Positions 27,127 to 35,192 of a stretch of 42,484 nucleotides of DNA are shown one piece after another. Both the position numbers and the translations under genes were made by a program. The stretch comes from Clostridium jeddahitimonense (GTDB lineage Bacteria; Bacillota; Clostridia; Clostridiales; Clostridiaceae), in contig LM994670.1 in assembly GCA_000753455.2 (NCBI GenBank), positions 2,460,593-2,503,076 on the forward strand. The letters are read 5' to 3'. The notes under the pieces were generated by a model. It was not told where the DNA came from. It made no database searches and saw only the letters and a program-made list of their open reading frames with translations. Numbering within the stretch: position 1 is the stretch's first letter; every line of letters starts with the position of its first letter.

Positions 27127-27279
27127 AACATCTCCTCCTATAACTCTCTCTATATAATAATAAATATTATTTTTACTTGAACATATGCTTATAAATAGTT
27201 ATTTTCTCAAATATTATTCAGTAATTGTATTCATTTAATTATTTTTTATCTATAAACTACTCTCTATTAATATTAATTA

Positions 27280-27309
27280 TTGACAAATATCAATTTCCCA
27301 ACATATAAT
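27280..27309 (+). promoter_or_regulatory. sigma-A promoter of perR
   Basis: TTGACA (27280-27285) and TATAAT (27304-27309) lie 18 bases apart, i.e. consensus hexamers. The sequence around the -10 (ATATAATATAATTAA) resembles one half of a PerR box (TTATAAT), so autoregulation is possible but the second half fits poorly. Confidence 0.75.
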
Positions 27310-27344
27310 ATAATTAAATAAAATAGAAAGGTGGAAGTATATAC

Positions 27345-27752
27345 ATGGATAATATTACTTCTATATTTAAAGAAAAGAAGCTTAAACTTACTCCTCAAAG
27401 ACTTGCTGTATATCAATACTTAATGGGAACTAAAGAGCATCCTTCTGCAGAAGCAATTTATAAAGCTCTTCAACCTGTATATCCTACAATGAGCTTAGCT
27501 ACAGTTTATAAAGCACTTAAAACATTAGTTGAGGTTGAATTAGTACAGGAAATAAACGTAGGTGAAGGAAACTTTAGATATGATGCTACAGTAAATGATC
27601 ATGCTCACATACAATGCTTAAAATGTGGTAGAGTTGATGATTTAGAAGTTGATTCATTCCCAAATTTAAATCAAATAGCAGCAGAAAATTCTAAGTACGA
27701 AATAAAATGGAATAAACTTTTCTTTTACGGTGTTTGTGAAGGTTGTCAGTAA
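27345..27752 (+). CDS. perR: peroxide-responsive Fur-family repressor PerR
   Basis: The protein has 135 residues. An N-terminal winged helix (LTPQRLAVYQYL... LATVYKAL) binds DNA. All metal ligands of B. subtilis PerR are present with a constant offset of five: H32, D80, H86, H88 and D99 for the regulatory Fe/Mn site, and C91, C94, C131 and C134 for structural Zn. Asp at position 99, where Fur often has Glu, favours PerR. It should repress peroxide-defence genes and lose DNA binding when Fe-catalysed oxidation modifies its His ligands. GGTGGAAG precedes the ATG. The gene is alone, with its own promoter and terminator. Confidence 0.92.
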   Translation: MDNITSIFKEKKLKLTPQRLAVYQYLMGTKEHPSAEAIYKALQPVYPTMSLATVYKALKTLVEVELVQEINVGEGNFRYDATVNDHAHIQCLKCGRVDDLEVDSFPNLNQIAAENSKYEIKWNKLFFYGVCEGCQ

Positions 27753-27779
27753 GTATTGTTTAATACTTACTGTTTTTTT
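27747..27779 (+). terminator. terminator overlapping the perR stop
   Basis: CAGTAAGTATT / AATACTTACTG make a perfect 11-bp stem with a GTTT loop, followed by T7. The perR TAA (27750-27752) is in the left arm. Confidence 0.88.
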
Positions 27780-27829
27780 ATTATGAATTTATATTAATAT
27801 TGTCTCATATAATTTATTGAGGTGATATT

Positions 27830-28759
27830 ATGGTAAAGCTTATTATATTAGAAAAGCACAAACTCTTTAAATGGATTTTTATAATTCTTCTTTTATTATT
27901 AGTAGCTATATCTTTTTCTGTTTTCTTAAAAAATGATTCTTTAGAATCCTTTATCTCATCAACTATACATAATCCAAACGATAAAGACTATGATGGAGAT
28001 GGAACTGTAGATAGTATATTAATAGATAAAAAAAATTCTCATTATATTGTAAAAGTAAAAACTTCTAAACATGATTATGTACTAAAAAGTGAGTCATATG
28101 GAGATGCTTTAATCGATTTATATGATTCTGTATCTATAAAAGTTACTTCTTTAGATTTATCTAGAGATGGTATACCTGAGTTAATTTTAACTGGATATAA
28201 AAACCAAAAACCTATAACCTATATTTTCCAATGGAATAATGATGAATTTAAAGAGGTCTTTTCTTCCTCAAAAAATATTTTTGGTATTATTGACTCTCAA
28301 AATTCTAGAACTCCTAAAATATTATATTCTCTTTCAGAAAAAGGAGATGAATCAACAGAATCATTTATTTTTAGCGGTAAAACAATTAAAGATACTTCTT
28401 TTTCAAAACTTCAGATTCCAGCATTAGGTGTTATACAAAAATTTATTGATTTAATTCAGCTTACTTACGAAATAGAAGATGCTCCTGGCATTTTCACAGA
28501 ATATATAGACTCTGAGGAACTAGGAATCCTTTGGAATTTAAGCAAAGAAAACTATAGATATTCATTCCAAATTGGATATTTCTACGATATAAATTGGGAT
28601 AAAAATGCACTTCCCTCTTCTGTTATTTGGAATTTATCTTTTGAGAAGGTCAATTCAACGGATTCTTCAAAACCTAAAGAAGAAATCATTTTCACGGTAA
28701 AAACAGATATAAATCAATTTGGCGAATATAGAATCTCTAGTATAAAGAAACAAAATTAA
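27830..28759 (+). CDS. membrane-anchored VCBS/FG-GAP-like protein, unknown
   Basis: The protein has 309 residues. A single N-terminal membrane segment (about 13-32) is followed by an extracytoplasmic domain. It contains a calcium-loop-like motif (D53, D55, D57, D61 in DKDYDGDGTVD) and a second looser one (SLDLSRDGIPELIL), as in VCBS or FG-GAP propeller repeats. No enzymatic motif is visible. GAGGTGATATT precedes the ATG. It lies 77 bases after perR but beyond the perR terminator, so it is a separate unit. No good plus-strand terminator follows it; the GC-rich hairpin after its stop has no U-tract on this strand. Confidence 0.7.
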   Translation: MVKLIILEKHKLFKWIFIILLLLLVAISFSVFLKNDSLESFISSTIHNPNDKDYDGDGTVDSILIDKKNSHYIVKVKTSKHDYVLKSESYGDALIDLYDSVSIKVTSLDLSRDGIPELILTGYKNQKPITYIFQWNNDEFKEVFSSSKNIFGIIDSQNSRTPKILYSLSEKGDESTESFIFSGKTIKDTSFSKLQIPALGVIQKFIDLIQLTYEIEDAPGIFTEYIDSEELGILWNLSKENYRYSFQIGYFYDINWDKNALPSSVIWNLSFEKVNSTDSSKPKEEIIFTVKTDINQFGEYRISSIKKQN

Positions 28760-28760
28760 A

Positions 28761-28779
28761 AGGCCGCTCAACGCGGCCT
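28761..28779 (-). terminator. GC-rich terminator of the Asn-rich gene
   Basis: AGGCCGC / GCGGCCT form a perfect 7-bp stem with a 5-base loop. On the minus strand TTTTAATTTTG follows. On the plus strand the next bases are A/G-rich, so it works best for the minus strand. Confidence 0.6.
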
Positions 28780-28783
28780 AAAA

Positions 28784-28849
28784 GGGGGATGGGGGGGTTT
28801 AGCTTTAATGAAGATATAATCTTCATTTGCTATAGGAGAATACTTCTCC
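28784..28849 (-). other. C-tract and two hairpins in the 3' region of the Asn-rich gene
   Basis: Runs of 5 and 7 Gs (28784-28788, 28791-28797) on the plus strand give C7 and C5 on the minus strand. Two further hairpins follow: AATGAAGAT/ATCTTCATT (28807-28827, loop of 3) and GGAGAA/TTCTCC (28835-28849, loop of 3). With the terminator at 28761 they make a structured 3' tail of about 130 bases in the minus transcript. It could be a 3' UTR-derived small RNA. I see no clear promoter for it. Confidence 0.4.
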
Positions 28850-28900
28850 GGTACAATTATATTATTAACCCTATTCCCTTCTTTTATACATATTAATAAA

Positions 28901-29374
28901 TTAATCTTCAAATGCACCATCATTATATAACTTTATAATTTTATCTATAAAGTCTTTTTTCTCTTCTCCAACTATACTCCTAAAGGAATTTAACAATTGT
29001 ATGTTGTCATCTTCATCATTAAACTCATCAAAATTTTGTTTATGATTCATCTCATTATTATTTCTTTGAGTATTTTGCTGCCCTTGTCCATTATTTTGAA
29101 AATTTTGCTGTTGTCCTGGATTTCTGCCCATTCCATTCATTAAATTTTGTATTGATCCTAAATTGAAATTATTGAAATCAAATCCATCTGCTCCCATAGA
29201 TTGTAACATGCTATTTATTTGATTCATATCTATATTACCAAACATACTTAGTAATTGATTTGGATTAATTCCAAAAGGATTATTGTAATTCATCTGCTGT
29301 TGCCTATTATTATTGTTATTACTATTATTTGTGTTACTTACTTCTTGCCTCTTTCTATGTCTTTTTTTAGACAT
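28901..29374 (-). CDS. Asn/Gln-rich protein, possibly spore-associated
   Basis: The protein has 157 residues. The start I choose is the ATG at 29374, with AGGAGGAGGG directly upstream; an earlier in-frame start lies before that site. It begins with a basic stretch (MSKKRHRKR), then an Asn/Gln-rich low-complexity part with a few hydrophobic motifs (INPNQLLSMFGNIDMNQINSML), and an acidic C-terminal helix (ending KKDFIDKIIKLYNDGAFED). No family recognised. It follows two Cys/Gly-rich genes on the same strand, and all three are likely spore coat or exosporium proteins. That role is inferred from composition and neighbours only. Confidence 0.65.
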   Translation of the reverse strand: MSKKRHRKRQEVSNTNNSNNNNNRQQQMNYNNPFGINPNQLLSMFGNIDMNQINSMLQSMGADGFDFNNFNLGSIQNLMNGMGRNPGQQQNFQNNGQGQQNTQRNNNEMNHKQNFDEFNDEDDNIQLLNSFRSIVGEEKKDFIDKIIKLYNDGAFED

Positions 29375-29452
29375 AAGCCCTCCTCCTAGAGATTTCTTTA
29401 CTTTCATTATATGTATTTTAATTATTTATGTTATAATTTTAGATATTTTTTT

Positions 29453-29473
29453 GGAGGGCCCATAAGGCCCTCC
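29453..29473. repeat. GC-rich hairpin between the Cys-rich and Asn-rich genes
   Basis: GGAGGGCC / GGCCCTCC pair perfectly around a CATAA loop. Neither strand has a U-tract directly 3' (the minus strand has A7, the plus strand has ATCCTCT), so it is not a classical terminator. It may process the mRNA or limit read-through. Confidence 0.6.
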
Positions 29474-29483
29474 ATCCTCTATA

Positions 29484-29774
29484 CTAGCAGCAACAATCGC
29501 TTTCGCAGCAACATCCGTCTCCACCGGCATTATTTGTTCCAAATAAATTACCGAAACAGCCTCCGCATAGTAAGAATAATAGTATTATCAAGAAAGATCT
29601 ATTGTTTCTTAAAAGACCTGATCCACATGCTATCAATAGGAATATAATTGGAGAAACACAGCTGTTTAATCCTGCAAATTGACTTCCACAGCATCCATTT
29701 CCGCCATAACCAGCATTATTACTTGGGCAACAGCATACTTCTTCACAACAACATCTATTTTTTTTCTTTGACAT
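29484..29774 (-). CDS. Cys/Gly-rich small hydrophobic protein
   Basis: The protein has 96 residues and about 18% Cys. A basic Cys-rich head (MSKKKNRCCCEEVCCCPSN) leads to two hydrophobic segments (VSPIIFLLIACGSGLL and SFLIILLFLLCGGCFG) and a Cys-rich tail (GDGCCCESDCCC). This is an unusual mix of clustered CCC/CCCC and membrane-like helices. It belongs with the neighbouring 123-residue protein, 24 bases away. I infer a spore-coat-type or membrane-associated cross-linking protein; metal binding is an alternative. The ATG has AGGAGGAG upstream. Confidence 0.65.
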   Translation of the reverse strand: MSKKKNRCCCEEVCCCPSNNAGYGGNGCCGSQFAGLNSCVSPIIFLLIACGSGLLRNNRSFLIILLFLLCGGCFGNLFGTNNAGGDGCCCESDCCC

Positions 29775-29798
29775 TTATACTCTCCTCCTTCCTATAAC

Positions 29799-30170
29799 CT
29801 AGCAGCATCCGCCCAAAGCATCAAAGCCTTGATCGAATCCACATCCAAAAGTATTACATCCTCCAAAGTTATTACCACAACCGCCACATAAGAATAAGAT
29901 AACTAATAAGAATAAATATCCTCCACATCCGCTACCATATCCAGCGTTATTGTATCCACTATTTCCACAGCAACAGCAATCTTTTTTACGTGGCTTACAG
30001 CAGCATCCTCCGCCACCATAATTAGCTCCTTGATTAGTGTAGAATAAAATTAACAATATCCATATCCAGCTTCCAAAACCACAACCTGATACGCTATTGA
30101 AATTTGTACCTTGTAAGCCTGTTGGACAATCACAAGAATTTAATCCATCAATAATGTCATTCATTTGCAT
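29799..30170 (-). CDS. Cys/Gly-rich YjcZ-like small protein
   Basis: The protein has 123 residues. It begins with a polar region (MQMNDIIDGLNSCDC), then FGSWIWILLILFYTN (first hydrophobic segment), a GGGGCCCKPRKKDCCCCG patch, and GSGCGGYLFLLVILFLCGGCG, which recalls the short YjcZ-type sporulation proteins (GYGGG...hydrophobic...). The tail is Gly/Cys-rich (ends ALGGCC). It is the first gene of a three-gene same-strand run with its neighbour at 29484 and the Asn-rich gene. AGGAGGAAGTAAGT precedes the ATG. No sigma-A promoter is evident upstream, which would fit a sporulation sigma factor, though I cannot assign one. Confidence 0.65.
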   Translation of the reverse strand: MQMNDIIDGLNSCDCPTGLQGTNFNSVSGCGFGSWIWILLILFYTNQGANYGGGGCCCKPRKKDCCCCGNSGYNNAGYGSGCGGYLFLLVILFLCGGCGNNFGGCNTFGCGFDQGFDALGGCC

Positions 30171-30274
30171 ACTTACTTCCTCCTAAGGATTTTGTTTTTT
30201 TCTTTTTATACTATATACTATTCGCCTTTTTATAATTTGACACTAGTTTTATTTTAAAGAAAAACTTTTTAACA

Positions 30275-30303
30275 AAAAAAACTGCCTTTTTGGCAGTTTT
30301 TTT
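30275..30303. terminator. terminator after engB
   Basis: AAAAAAACTGCC / GGCAGTTTTTTT pair around a T5 loop, with T-runs on both strands. It ends the lonA-engB unit on the minus strand. Confidence 0.85.
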
Positions 30304-30305
30304 AT

Positions 30306-30896
30306 TTATTCTTCTACTAAATCCCCGAATATATTATCTATTAATTCTTCTTTCCCATTTTTCTTTACTGATGAAAATAAATAGAATTCATCTTCTGGTC
30401 CTAGTTTTAATGTTTCTTTAATTAGTTTTTTGCTTTTTCCTATTTCATTGTTAGATAGTTTATCACTTTTTGTTGCAATTACTATAACTTTATACCCAAA
30501 ATGCTTTATCCATTCATGCATAAGAATATCATCAGCAGTAGGCTTATGCCTAGAATCAACTAATAAAACTACTTTTTTTAATTGTTCTCTTTCAATTAAA
30601 TAGGTTTCAATAGTTTTTCCCCAGCTCTCTTTTTCTTTTTTTGATACTTTTGCATATCCATATCCAGGCAAATCAACTAAATACATTTCATCATTAATTA
30701 AAAAGAAATTTATAAGTCTAGTTTTACCTGGTGTTTGTGAAACTTTAGCTAATTTTTTTCTATTAGTTAAAGCGTTTATTATAGAACTTTTACCTACATT
30801 AGATCTTCCAACAAAGGCAACTTCTGGTCTTACATCTACAGGATATTGATTTCTTTTTACTGCAGACGTAATAAATTCTGATGTTTTAATTATCAT
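30306..30896 (-). CDS. engB: ribosome biogenesis GTPase EngB/YsxC
   Basis: The protein has 196 residues. Walker [10 protein letters not shown], switch-I Thr in [22 protein letters not shown] (G3) and TKSDK (G4) are all present, as in the EngB (YihA, YsxC) GTPases needed for late assembly of the 50S subunit. I start at the ATG at 30896, inside lonA, with GGAG nine bases ahead; an alternative TTG at 30911 is in frame. The 11-base overlap with lonA suggests translational coupling. Confidence 0.93.
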   Translation of the reverse strand: MIIKTSEFITSAVKRNQYPVDVRPEVAFVGRSNVGKSSIINALTNRKKLAKVSQTPGKTRLINFFLINDEMYLVDLPGYGYAKVSKKEKESWGKTIETYLIEREQLKKVVLLVDSRHKPTADDILMHEWIKHFGYKVIVIATKSDKLSNNEIGKSKKLIKETLKLGPEDEFYLFSSVKKNGKEELIDNIFGDLVEE

Positions 30897-33213
30897 TATT
30901 TTCAACTCCAATTAATGCATTCTCTAATACCTTATCAATCTTATCAGCAAAGATTAAGTTTAATTTAGATTTAACTGATTTAGGTATTTTATTTACATGC
31001 TTTTCATTTTCTTTAGGTAATATTATAGTATCTATTCCTATTCTATGAGCAGCTAAGCATTTTTCCTTAACTCCCCCTATAGCTAGTACTCTTCCTGTTA
31101 ATGTTATTTCTCCAGTCATAGCAACATTACTTCTAACCTTTTTATTGGATAATGCTGAAACTAGAGCTGTAGTCATTGTAACTCCCGCAGAAGGACCATC
31201 TTTTGGTACCGCTCCTTCAGGAACATGTATATGGATATCATTTTCCTTATAAAAGTCTTCTGGTATTCCATATTTATTAGCATTAGCTCTTACGTAACTA
31301 TATGATGCTTTTGCGGATTCCTGCATTACAGATCCTAATTGGCCTGTTAAATCTAACTTACCTGAACCTTTCATAACACTAACTTCAACAGGTAATGTAT
31401 CTCCACCATAAGCCGTCCAAGCTAGTCCTGTTACAACACCAATCTTATCCTCTTTATCTATTTTTTCATATTCAAATATCTTAGGCCCTAAATACTTTTC
31501 AATTTTAATAGTAGATATAGTAATACTCTTACTATTACTCTTTATAAGATCAGTTATAGCTTTACGAATTACTTTATTTATTTGTCTTTCAAGAGTTCTA
31601 ACACCAGACTCCATAGTATAACTATTTACTATTTCTTTTATTACTGAATCAGAAATTTTAATAGTATTCCTATCTAAATTATGTTCTTTTAGAACTTTTG
31701 GTATAAGATGATTTTTAGCTATATTAAACTTTTCTTCATAAGTATAGCCTGATATCTCTATAACCTCCATTCTATCTAATAATGGTCTTGGTATAGTATC
31801 TAAAGAGTTCGCAGTTGTAATGAATAGCACATTAGATAAATCTATATCTACTTCCATAAAGCTATCTCTAAAGCTCATATTTTGATTAGGGTCTAATACT
31901 TCTAATAAAGCATCTGCTGGGCTACCTTTATAATCTTGACTTAGCTTATCTATCTCGTCTAATAAAATTAACGGATTGCTAGCCCCTGCTTCTTTTAAAG
32001 CATATGTAATTCTACCTGGAATTGCGCCAATATAAGTCCTTCTATGACCTCTAATTTCTGCTTCATCTTTAACTCCCCCAAGAGAAATTCTTGCAAATTT
32101 ACGATTTACTGCATTGGCTACAGATTTTGCAATAGAACTCTTACCAACACCTGGAGGCCCTACTAAGCATAAAATTGGACCTTTTATACTCTTAGTATAT
32201 TGTTTTATAGCAAGATATTCTAATATTCTTTCCTTAACTTCTTCTAATCCATAATGCTCTGAATTTAATACTTCTTCAGCCTTTTCTATATTGAATGTAT
32301 CCTTAGTAGACTTATTCCAAGGAAGCGCTACAATCCAATCTAAATAAGTTCTTATATTATTACCATCTCCAGAATTAGATGTTTTTAATCTAGAAAGTTC
32401 ATATTCAGCTTTTTCCCTAACAACCTTAGGTAACTTTAACTTAGCTAATTTTTCTTTATAATTTTCAATTTCATTTTTCTCTTCATCTTCACCAAGCTCT
32501 TCTTGAATAACTTTTACTTGTTCTCTTAAGAAGTACTCCTTATTAGCTTTATCAACTTTATCTTTTACTTTATTACCTATTGATTTTTCAATATTAATAA
32601 TTTCGATTTCCTCAGTGATATAAAGAATTAACTTTTCAATTCTTTCGTAAACATCAAGCGTCTCTAAAATTTCTTGCTTCTTATCATCTTCAAGTTCAAT
32701 AAAAGATGCTACTAAATCAGTTACTTTGCTTAAGCCTTCTTCTTTAGTTATTATTAAAGGTGCTTTATTCCCTTCAACCTCTGCTGCTTCTATATATTGA
32801 TTAAATGATTTTGTTAAAAGATTTCTATATGCTGACTCTTTAGCATCATCAACTTTAACATTTTCATCTTCTATTTTAACAATATTAGCTTTCATAAATT
32901 TTTCTTCATCTACAATATCAATAATTTCAGCTCTCTCAATACCTTCAACTAACACTCTTGTAATTCCTTTAGGCATTTTTAATATTTGCTTAATTTTTGA
33001 TATAGTTCCTATGAAGTAAACATCATCCTTAGTGGGATCCTCTATTTCTGGATCTACTTGTGATACTAAAAAAATCTCTCCATTTTCTTTCATTGCTTCT
33101 TCTATAGCTGCTATGGATTTTTCCCTACCAACATCAAAATGTATAATCATATTGGGAAAAATCGTAATGCCCCTTAACGGAATAACAGCTAAAGTTATTT
33201 GACTCTTTTCCAT
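30886..33213 (-). CDS. lon: ATP-dependent protease LonA
   Basis: The protein has 775 residues, typical for LonA. An N-terminal LON substrate-binding domain (to about 200), a coiled linker, an AAA+ module ([23 protein letters not shown]) and a C-terminal serine-lysine protease (PSAG, Ser675; Lys718 in GGVKEK, 43 residues later as in E. coli Lon). It degrades damaged and regulatory proteins. GGAGGGGG precedes its ATG. It has its own promoter and is followed by engB. Confidence 0.96.
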   Translation of the reverse strand: MEKSQITLAVIPLRGITIFPNMIIHFDVGREKSIAAIEEAMKENGEIFLVSQVDPEIEDPTKDDVYFIGTISKIKQILKMPKGITRVLVEGIERAEIIDIVDEEKFMKANIVKIEDENVKVDDAKESAYRNLLTKSFNQYIEAAEVEGNKAPLIITKEEGLSKVTDLVASFIELEDDKKQEILETLDVYERIEKLILYITEEIEIINIEKSIGNKVKDKVDKANKEYFLREQVKVIQEELGEDEEKNEIENYKEKLAKLKLPKVVREKAEYELSRLKTSNSGDGNNIRTYLDWIVALPWNKSTKDTFNIEKAEEVLNSEHYGLEEVKERILEYLAIKQYTKSIKGPILCLVGPPGVGKSSIAKSVANAVNRKFARISLGGVKDEAEIRGHRRTYIGAIPGRITYALKEAGASNPLILLDEIDKLSQDYKGSPADALLEVLDPNQNMSFRDSFMEVDIDLSNVLFITTANSLDTIPRPLLDRMEVIEISGYTYEEKFNIAKNHLIPKVLKEHNLDRNTIKISDSVIKEIVNSYTMESGVRTLERQINKVIRKAITDLIKSNSKSITISTIKIEKYLGPKIFEYEKIDKEDKIGVVTGLAWTAYGGDTLPVEVSVMKGSGKLDLTGQLGSVMQESAKASYSYVRANANKYGIPEDFYKENDIHIHVPEGAVPKDGPSAGVTMTTALVSALSNKKVRSNVAMTGEITLTGRVLAIGGVKEKCLAAHRIGIDTIILPKENEKHVNKIPKSVKSKLNLIFADKIDKVLENALIGVENNDN

Positions 33214-33256
33214 TTTCCCCCTCCATTCTTTCTAATAAAAATTATCTAACCAATTT

Positions 33257-33285
33257 AGTATACACATAATTATATATTTTTTCAA
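33257..33285 (-). promoter_or_regulatory. sigma-A promoter of lonA
   Basis: TTGAAA (33280-33285), 17-base spacer, TATACT (33257-33262), placed between the lonB terminator and lonA. Confidence 0.7.
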
Positions 33286-33312
33286 CTTTTCTATTTATGT
33301 AAAAAATACAAA

Positions 33313-33329
33313 ACCACCCAAAGGGTGGT
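33313..33329 (-). terminator. terminator of lonB
   Basis: ACCACCC / GGGTGGT form a 7-bp GC-rich stem with a 3-base loop. On the minus strand TTTGTATTTTTT follows. Confidence 0.75.
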
Positions 33330-33338
33330 CTTTAAGCT

Positions 33339-34994
33339 TTATTCAGCTTTTGCCGATAAAACATCTATATTTCCATTTAATTTTTGAGATAAAATAGCCA
33401 ACTCTATTACTTCCTTAATATTTCTTACAGCAACTATCTCTATCCCTTCATAGTTTTCAAAGCTGTCATTCCAATTGTCCTCTGGAATTATAACTTTTTT
33501 AGCACCTGCCTTTTTAGCTGCCAATATTTTAGCTCCTACTCCACCAATAGGTTTAACATCACCTAATAAAGTTATCTCTCCAGTCATAGCGACCATGTTA
33601 TCTATTGGTTCTTTCATTATACTACTATAAATAGCTGTAGCTATAGTAATACCTGCTGAAGGTCCATCTACAGGAACTCCACCTGGAATATTAATGTGAA
33701 TATCATAGCTATCACTATTTATATTAAACACATTATTTAATGCAGTTAGAACATTATGAACTGATGAGTAAGCAGTACTTTTTCTTTTAATCTTTCTATT
33801 ATTTGATGTAATCTCCTCTTCTTCAATAATTCCTGATATTTTTATTTCTCCTTTTCTAGTTGTAATCTTTTTAGCTGTAGCTTCTAAAGACATAATCATC
33901 CCTATATTAGCTCCATATACAGCTAATCCATTAACAACTCCAACCCTATTATGATTTTCTTTCAACTTTACATCTGGAATTTCTGAATATTGTCCGTTTT
34001 CAATTACCCACTTTATATCATCTTCAGATATCTCTGCTCTATTATCATTTATAGCCAATCCTGAACATAACTGAATTAAATTCACTACCTCTCTACCATT
34101 ACTACAATATCTACTTATTATGTCTAAACCTTTGTCAGAAACAGTTAAACCAACTTTCTTAATTGAATTTTCAGCTATTTTCTTAATTTCATCTGTATGA
34201 AGTGCTCTAAAAAATATTTCTACACATCTAGATCTTATAGCTGGAATAATCTCTTCTGGACTTCTCGTAGTAGCTCCTATTAATCTAAAATCCGCTGGTA
34301 ATCCATTATCAAAAATTTCTCTAATATAAGTAGGCATATTGCTATCTTCAGAACTATAATATGCACTATCTAAAAATACTTTTCTGTCTTCTAAAACTTT
34401 CAAGAGCTTATTTAATTCTATTGGATGTAATTCCCCAATTTCATCAATAAAAAGAATTCCACCATGAGCTTTTGTAACTGCTCCTGGTTTTGGTTGTGGA
34501 ATTCCTGCTACTCCTAGTGATCCAGCGCCTTGATATATAGGATCATGTACCGAACCTATAAGAGGATCAGCTATTCCTCTTTCATCAAATCGTATTGTAG
34601 TCGCATCTATCTCTACAAATTTGGCCTCTGTTTTAAATGGTGAGTTAACTTGTTTTTTCGCTTTATCTAAAACTAATCTTGCTGCAGCTGTCTTACCTAC
34701 TCCAGGAGGCCCATAAATTATTACATGTTGTGGATTAGGTCCACATATAGCTGCTTGTAACGCCTTAATTCCTTCTTCTTGGCCTATTATTTCACTAAAA
34801 TCTTTAGGTCTACTTTTTTCAGTTAAAGGTTCTGATAGCTTTATTGATCTTAACTTAAGCAATTTATCCATTTCTTTTTTATTTTCTTTATCTATAACTA
34901 CCGTTTTAGTTCTATTAGCCTTATTGCTATTAAATAAATATATTATGAAAAGCACTATCATTATTAATTGTAAAATCATCATTATTTGGTTCAT
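33339..34994 (-). CDS. lonB: membrane-anchored ATP-dependent protease LonB
   Basis: The protein has 551 residues, the size of sporulation LonB. An N-terminal hydrophobic helix (about 5-21) anchors it, then an AAA+ domain (GPPGVGKT, 95-102) and a Lon protease domain with Ser446 (VDGPSAGI) and Lys489. LonA's large substrate-binding domain is absent. In Bacillus lonB is expressed in the forespore. Here it follows clpX after a 198-base gap and has no clear sigma-A promoter. Its ATG is unusual: the strong GGGAGGG lies about 30 bases upstream with a perfect hairpin between, and only a weak AGAG lies close. Confidence 0.93.
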   Translation of the reverse strand: MNQIMMILQLIMIVLFIIYLFNSNKANRTKTVVIDKENKKEMDKLLKLRSIKLSEPLTEKSRPKDFSEIIGQEEGIKALQAAICGPNPQHVIIYGPPGVGKTAAARLVLDKAKKQVNSPFKTEAKFVEIDATTIRFDERGIADPLIGSVHDPIYQGAGSLGVAGIPQPKPGAVTKAHGGILFIDEIGELHPIELNKLLKVLEDRKVFLDSAYYSSEDSNMPTYIREIFDNGLPADFRLIGATTRSPEEIIPAIRSRCVEIFFRALHTDEIKKIAENSIKKVGLTVSDKGLDIISRYCSNGREVVNLIQLCSGLAINDNRAEISEDDIKWVIENGQYSEIPDVKLKENHNRVGVVNGLAVYGANIGMIMSLEATAKKITTRKGEIKISGIIEEEEITSNNRKIKRKSTAYSSVHNVLTALNNVFNINSDSYDIHINIPGGVPVDGPSAGITIATAIYSSIMKEPIDNMVAMTGEITLLGDVKPIGGVGAKILAAKKAGAKKVIIPEDNWNDSFENYEGIEIVAVRNIKEVIELAILSQKLNGNIDVLSAKAE

Positions 34995-35002
34995 ATTTCT
35001 CT

Positions 35003-35031
35003 ACTTTTAGCTACCTAAAAGTTTCTCCCTC
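35003..35031 (-). promoter_or_regulatory. lonB leader: Shine-Dalgarno followed by a hairpin before the ATG
   Basis: On the minus strand GGGAGGGA (35024-35031) is followed by ACTTTTAG/CTAAAAGT (35003-35022, loop of 4) and then eight bases to the ATG at 34994. When folded, the hairpin leaves about 11 unpaired bases between the ribosome site and the start. The next in-frame codon set upstream is closed by a TAG three codons before the ATG, and no other start lies at a good distance from GGGAGGG. Confidence 0.55.
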
Positions 35032-35111
35032 CCTTTAATAAAACTATTTGTATTATTGACTTATTTAAATAGTAATATTCCAGAGATAATTTATATTATT
35101 ATAATTTTTTC

Positions 35112-35130
35112 ACTATATAAGAAATATAGT
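35112..35130. repeat. small inverted repeat upstream of lonB
   Basis: ACTATAT / ATATAGT (7 bp, 5-base loop), AT-only ends. It could be an operator or chance; nothing else supports a role. Confidence 0.3.
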
Positions 35131-35160
35131 ATCTAAAAATCAATCAAACAAAATAAAATA

Positions 35161-35190
35161 AAAAAATCACCCTAAATCTCGGGTGATTTT
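35161..35190 (-). terminator. terminator of clpX
   Basis: AAAATCACCC / GGGTGATTTT form a 10-bp stem with an 8-base loop, followed on the minus strand by TTTTATTTTATTTT. It lies just after the clpX stop. Confidence 0.85.
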
Positions 35191-35192
35191 AC

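Noticed and set aside
27303..27317. A full PerR box in the perR promoter
   Set aside because: The left half resembles TTATAAT but the right half does not form the inverse repeat, so only a note is given.
28784..28797. G5 and G7 runs as a G-quadruplex
   Set aside because: Only two runs are present; an intramolecular quadruplex normally needs four.
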